Below are positions 5,627 through 9,140 of a DNA stretch of 9,140 bases, in pieces. The number at the start of each line of letters is the position of its first letter. Positions within the stretch are counted from its first letter, which is position 1. Where the stretch lies: the NCBI GenBank assembly GCA_023336875.1, contig JAMBLH010000006.1, positions 1-9,140 on the forward strand. The letters are read 5' to 3'. Below the pieces are notes generated by a model, which saw only the letters and a program-made list of their open reading frames with translations, had not been told where the DNA came from and did not search any database. A program made the position numbers and the translations under genes. Source of the stretch: Actinomycetes bacterium (lineage in GTDB: Bacteria; Actinomycetota; Acidimicrobiia; Spongiisociales; UBA5794).

Positions 5627-6811
5627 ATGCGTCGTCATCGCTTCACCTCTGAATCTGTCTCGATGGGTCACCCTGACAAGGTGGCCGACCGCATCAGTGA
5701 CTCAGTGCTCGACTATGCGCTTGGGTTCGATCCTCAGGCTCGAGTTGCCTGTGAGACCTTCATCACTGGTGGACTGCTTGTGATTGGCGGGGAGATACGG
5801 GCCCATGACCTGCCCCTGGACCTCGACGACCAGATCGAAGCACGGGCTCGTGACACGATCCGGCGCATCGGCTATTCGGGTCCGGGCACTGGTTTCGACC
5901 CTGACGGGGCAGATGTTCAGTTGGTCATCCAGGAGCAGTCTGGTGACATTGCCATGGGCGTTGACGGCGGCGCAAAGCTTGGAGCAGGTGACCAGGGCCT
6001 CATGTTTGGATACGCCTCCACTGAGACCGACGAACTAATGCCTTTGCCGATCGTGTTGTCGCATCGGCTCGTTGCCAGACAAGCTGCCGTGCGTGAGGCA
6101 GGCGACATAGAGGGTTTGAGGCCCGACGCGAAGTCGCAGGTCACGACGGTGTGGGACGACAGCGGCCCGAGGCGGGTTGAATCGGTGCTGCTCTCCACCC
6201 AACACGATCCTATGTGGAACGACAACCAGGGCGAGCTTCGTGATTTTGTCACGGATCAGGTGATAGTCCCGGCGCTGGGCGAGTGGTGGCATGATGACGT
6301 GGAGGTGCTGTTCAACCCGACTGGGCGGTTCGAGACCGGTGGACCCGAAGGCGACACGGGCCTTACGGGACGCAAGATTATCGTCGACACCTACGGCGGA
6401 TGGGCCCGCCATGGTGGGGGAGCGTTCTCAGGAAAGGACGCCTCGAAAGTGGATCGGTCGGCGTCGTATATGGCGCGATATGTGGCGAAGAACGTCGTCG
6501 CTGCCGGCCTGGCCGATGAGTGCGAACTCCGGTTGTCCTACGCAATTGGTGTCACAGACCCAACCGCGGTGTCTGTTGACTGCAAGGGCACCGAACGGAT
6601 CGATGAGCAAACAATAGAGAAGGCCGTTATGACGGTGTTCGACCTGACACCCGGTGGGATTATCGACCAGCTCGATCTCGCTCGACCGATCTTCGAGCCA
6701 ACCGCCTACCACGGTCACTTCGGACGCCAGCCCGATGAGGCAGGACAGGGCACGTTCACCTGGGAGCGAACCGACCGGATCGACGATCTGAGGTCAGCGG
6801 CGAACGCTTAA
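5627..6811 (+). CDS. metK: S-adenosylmethionine synthetase
   Basis: The protein has 394 residues from ATG 5627. It joins methionine and ATP to give SAM, phosphate and pyrophosphate, and works as a cytosolic oligomer. Family marks are FTSESVSMGHPDK with catalytic His15 and metal Asp17, the signature GAGDQGLMFGYA, RPDAKSQVT, NPTGRF, GLTGRKIIVDTYGG, the P-loop-like GGGAFSGKD with SKVDRSASYMARYVAKN after it, and the C-terminal HGHFGR. Length is close to the E. coli enzyme (384). Two points differ from E. coli: Met13 stands where SESVSEGHPDK has Glu, and the segment before GAGDQG, which belongs to the active-site loop, is a few residues shorter (MGVDGGAKL). The Met variant is, to my recollection, common in Planctomycetota-type MetK. 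The gene is divergent from metF, and the pair serves the methionine/SAM cycle. Confidence 0.97.
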   Translation: MRRHRFTSESVSMGHPDKVADRISDSVLDYALGFDPQARVACETFITGGLLVIGGEIRAHDLPLDLDDQIEARARDTIRRIGYSGPGTGFDPDGADVQLVIQEQSGDIAMGVDGGAKLGAGDQGLMFGYASTETDELMPLPIVLSHRLVARQAAVREAGDIEGLRPDAKSQVTTVWDDSGPRRVESVLLSTQHDPMWNDNQGELRDFVTDQVIVPALGEWWHDDVEVLFNPTGRFETGGPEGDTGLTGRKIIVDTYGGWARHGGGAFSGKDASKVDRSASYMARYVAKNVVAAGLADECELRLSYAIGVTDPTAVSVDCKGTERIDEQTIEKAVMTVFDLTPGGIIDQLDLARPIFEPTAYHGHFGRQPDEAGQGTFTWERTDRIDDLRSAANA

Positions 6812-6841
6812 GCAGTTGTTCATCTCCCTCCTCGCGCCCGA

Positions 6842-6860
6842 GACCGTGCATCACATGGTC
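6842..6860 (+). terminator. Possible stem-loop after metK
   Basis: GACCGTG (6842-6848) and CATGGTC (6854-6860) can pair over 7 bp, with one G-T pair and a 5-base loop. It lies about 30 bases after the metK stop and before the next gene. No U-rich tract follows, so it is not a textbook intrinsic terminator. It could equally be an operator or chance. Confidence 0.25.
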
Positions 6861-6901
6861 GTTGTGCGAGTATCGTGCGCAAAGCCGATCAGCTGGGATA
6901 G

Positions 6902-9140
6902 ATGACAGCAGTACTTCCCACGGGGACTGTCACGTTCCTGTTTACCGACATCGAGGGTTCCACGAAGTTGCTCGAACGTGTCGGCACCGGCGAATACTCA
7001 CACCTGCTGGGAATACATCACCAGGCGATCCGGGATGCGGTCGCCGCGCACGGTGGTGTGGTCGTGACTACAGAGGGCGACTCGTTCTTCGCAGTCTTTC
7101 AAGATCAACGAGCAGCGTTGGTCGCCGCTATCGAAGCCCAGCATGCCCTGGCTACGGATGCTGCACTTCTTCGACATGAACTCTGCGTCCGAATGGGATT
7201 GCACACAGGCACAGCGACACTCGGCGGCGACAACTACGTCGGCATTGATGTGCACATCGCCTCCCGGATCAGCTCAGCTGCACACGGAGGTCAGATCCTC
7301 GTTTCAGGTGGCGTCGCTGCAATGGTTCCCGAGGACGCCAGAGCAACGACGTTGGGAACATACTGGCTCAAGGACATCGCTACTCCGATCGAGTTGCACC
7401 AGGTCACGGACCTGCTCCTCAGTGGCGAGTTTCCACCTGTTGCCGCATCACCTACAACACCACACAACGCCCCCCTCCTGCTCTCGAGCTTCGTCGGGCG
7501 CGGCGCTGAACTCGAACGTGCGATCTCACTTCTTGAATCATCGAGACTCGTGACGCTCACGGGACCCGGAGGCACAGGCAAGACTCGCCTTGCGCTTGAG
7601 ATCGGATCTGCTCTTACGAGTCAGTTCAAAGACGGCGTCTTCTTCGTCCCACTCGCAGGTATCTCAGACACGGACAATGTTGTTGCCGCGATCCTCGATG
7701 TCCTCGATGCCCCACCGAGCGCGGGTGCGATTGCGCTGGACAAGTACCTCGCGACCTATCTCGCTGACATGGAGACATTGATCGTTGTGGACAACTTCGA
7801 GCAGGTGATCGTCGCAGCCGAAACTCTCGCGGCGATGCTCTCAGCTTCGTCTGGGACACGTATTCTCGTCACGTCGCGCGTGCCGCTCGGGCTTGACGGG
7901 GAGCAACAGATGCGGATTGAGCCGTTGGAAGCGAAGTCAGCGGTCGAGCTCTTCACCGACCGTGCACTTTCGGTTCAACCTGAACTTGACACGGACAAGC
8001 CAACACTTCAGGCGATCGAGGAGATCGTCGACCGACTTGATGGATTGCCGCTCGCCATTGAGCTGGCAGCAGCGCGCGTGCACATGATGTCGCCCCGTCA
8101 GATCGCCGACACGCTTCAGCCGCTGACACTCGGGCACCGCAAGCCGGGTACTCCAGCCCACCAACAGACACTCAGGGCAACAATCCAATGGAGCTACGAT
8201 CTCCTGCCCCGTGCCCAGCAAAGGTTCCTCGTTCGGCTTTCAGTGTTCATCGGCGGCGCGAATCTCGACGAGATCGTTGCTGTGTGTGACCCCGATGCCT
8301 TGGGCCTCGACCCGATGGCCGCGCTCGATGCGCTCGTTGGGCAAAGCTTGCTTCGGTCGGAGGCCACGGACGCCGGCCTTCGCATACAGATGCTGGAAAC
8401 CATAAGGGAATTCGGGTTGGCCCTGCTGGAAGAGACCGCCGAACTTGACGAGATTCTCACTGCCCATCTAGATGCGTACGCAGACCTCGCCGAATCAGCA
8501 GCTATCCATTTTGAGGGATCCAACGCCATGTCGTGGATGGACATGCTCGCCGCCGATCACTCCAACCTTGAATCCGCTATCGACACGGCTATTGGTTCAG
8601 GGGACGCGGAGAAGGCTCAGCGGATGGTGGCTGCACTCTGGCGCTACTGGCAGACGCGTGGACACCTCGTGTCTGGGCAGAGGCACGCAAACCATGCGCT
8701 CGCTATGACGGGGTCAACGAGGGCTGTGCGGGCGGGGGCGCTCGATGCTGCGGGTGGAATAGCGTATTGGCGCGGCGATCTCGAGGCCACTCGGTCCTTC
8801 TACGAGGAGGCTCTTGACGCGCATCGTTCTGATGGTGATCCCATCGGCGTAGCGAACGCCTTGTACAACTTGTCGTTTCCTGTTGCTGACGAAGGGGACG
8901 CAGAGCGAAGCCGCGCCCTCCTCGAAGAGGCCAAGATGCTGGCCGAGGAGCACGGCAACACTTCTCTTCTCTCATCCGTGTATACCGCAATCGCTCGGTC
9001 GTGGCTCTCCGAAGATGCGTACAAGGCACGAGAAGCAGCGGGGGCAGCCGTCCAATACTCCGAGCAGCTGGGCGACTCGATGAGGTTGGCGTGGGCTCAT
9101 AGCCTTCACGCGTCGGCCGTCTACATGGTGGGCGACTACC
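6902..9140 (+). CDS. Cyclase-like domain + NB-ARC/STAND ATPase + TPR regulator (3' end outside window)
   Basis: The frame is open from ATG 6902 to the window edge (746 complete codons, no stop). An in-frame TAG (6899-6901) directly precedes the ATG, so this is the first possible start. Residues 8-165 are a class III cyclase-like domain: metal residues Asp16 (FTDIEGST) and Asp60 (TEGDSFFAVF), then MGLHTG and YVGIDVHIASR with Arg122. The adenine-type Lys position is Thr56, the second specificity position is Asn111, and the transition-state Asn is His118. Residues about 200-480 form a STAND/NB-ARC ATPase: Walker A GPGGTGKT (221-228), Walker B LIVVDN (293-298), sensor VTSR (323-326), and GLPLAIELAAAR (381-392). 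From about 600 a TPR-like helical region begins. The architecture is that of large actinobacterial ATPase regulators. Any C-terminal DNA-binding domain would lie beyond the window. It is likely a signal-sensing switch, but the ligand and target are unknown. Confidence 0.88.
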   Translation, partial: MTAVLPTGTVTFLFTDIEGSTKLLERVGTGEYSHLLGIHHQAIRDAVAAHGGVVVTTEGDSFFAVFQDQRAALVAAIEAQHALATDAALLRHELCVRMGLHTGTATLGGDNYVGIDVHIASRISSAAHGGQILVSGGVAAMVPEDARATTLGTYWLKDIATPIELHQVTDLLLSGEFPPVAASPTTPHNAPLLLSSFVGRGAELERAISLLESSRLVTLTGPGGTGKTRLALEIGSALTSQFKDGVFFVPLAGISDTDNVVAAILDVLDAPPSAGAIALDKYLATYLADMETLIVVDNFEQVIVAAETLAAMLSASSGTRILVTSRVPLGLDGEQQMRIEPLEAKSAVELFTDRALSVQPELDTDKPTLQAIEEIVDRLDGLPLAIELAAARVHMMSPRQIADTLQPLTLGHRKPGTPAHQQTLRATIQWSYDLLPRAQQRFLVRLSVFIGGANLDEIVAVCDPDALGLDPMAALDALVGQSLLRSEATDAGLRIQMLETIREFGLALLEETAELDEILTAHLDAYADLAESAAIHFEGSNAMSWMDMLAADHSNLESAIDTAIGSGDAEKAQRMVAALWRYWQTRGHLVSGQRHANHALAMTGSTRAVRAGALDAAGGIAYWRGDLEATRSFYEEALDAHRSDGDPIGVANALYNLSFPVADEGDAERSRALLEEAKMLAEEHGNTSLLSSVYTAIARSWLSEDAYKAREAAGAAVQYSEQLGDSMRLAWAHSLHASAVYMVGDY

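Noticed and set aside
5139..5783. Plus-strand open frame of 214 codons across the metF/metK junction
   Set aside because: It lies antisense to metF and then out of frame with metK, has no family marks, and is explained by GC-rich shadow coding.

Overview
The window is a stretch of bacterial chromosome with moderately high GC, densely packed genes and short gaps. No gap exceeds about 215 bases. Actinomycetota is the best guess, because of the GTG start, the two cyclase-domain regulators (one with an attached STAND-type ATPase) and the general protein style. No marker gene (rRNA, ribosomal protein) is present to settle it. No tRNA, rRNA, CRISPR array, insertion sequence or prophage gene was seen.

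Left part (1-2726). The window opens with the last 54 codons of a membrane protein that looks like a DMT/EamA-type transporter. An ATP-grasp ligase of unknown substrate follows on the same strand. Next comes a broken copy of the 5' end of a phosphoribosyltransferase gene. Then there is a minus-strand cyclase/kynurenine-formamidase-family hydrolase, which diverges from the intact phosphoribosyltransferase gene. The broken and intact phosphoribosyltransferase starts share nine consecutive amino acids (REILTWPDY) and an upstream GGTTTACGGT element, so this part carries the scar of a local duplication.

Middle part (2781-6811). Two minus-strand genes lie one after the other. The upstream one is metF (methylenetetrahydrofolate reductase). 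The downstream one encodes a class III nucleotide cyclase-like protein with a TolB-like segment and a TPR region. metK (S-adenosylmethionine synthetase) diverges from metF across 86 bases. MetF makes the methyl-folate used to form methionine and MetK turns methionine into SAM, so this pair forms a small one-carbon/SAM module.

Right part (6812-9140). A large plus-strand gene starts at 6902 and runs off the end of the window. It encodes a cyclase-like domain, an NB-ARC/STAND-type ATPase and the start of a TPR-like helical region. Both cyclase-like proteins lack the usual adenine-specifying residues, and the second also has His where the transition-state Asn should be. Their output may therefore not be ordinary cAMP.

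The most notable observations are the decayed phosphoribosyltransferase duplicate with its conserved leader, the Asn/Tyr replacement in the cyclase-family metal motif, and the two non-canonical cyclase regulators flanking the metF/metK pair. I do not see clear evidence of a wholly new multi-gene system.
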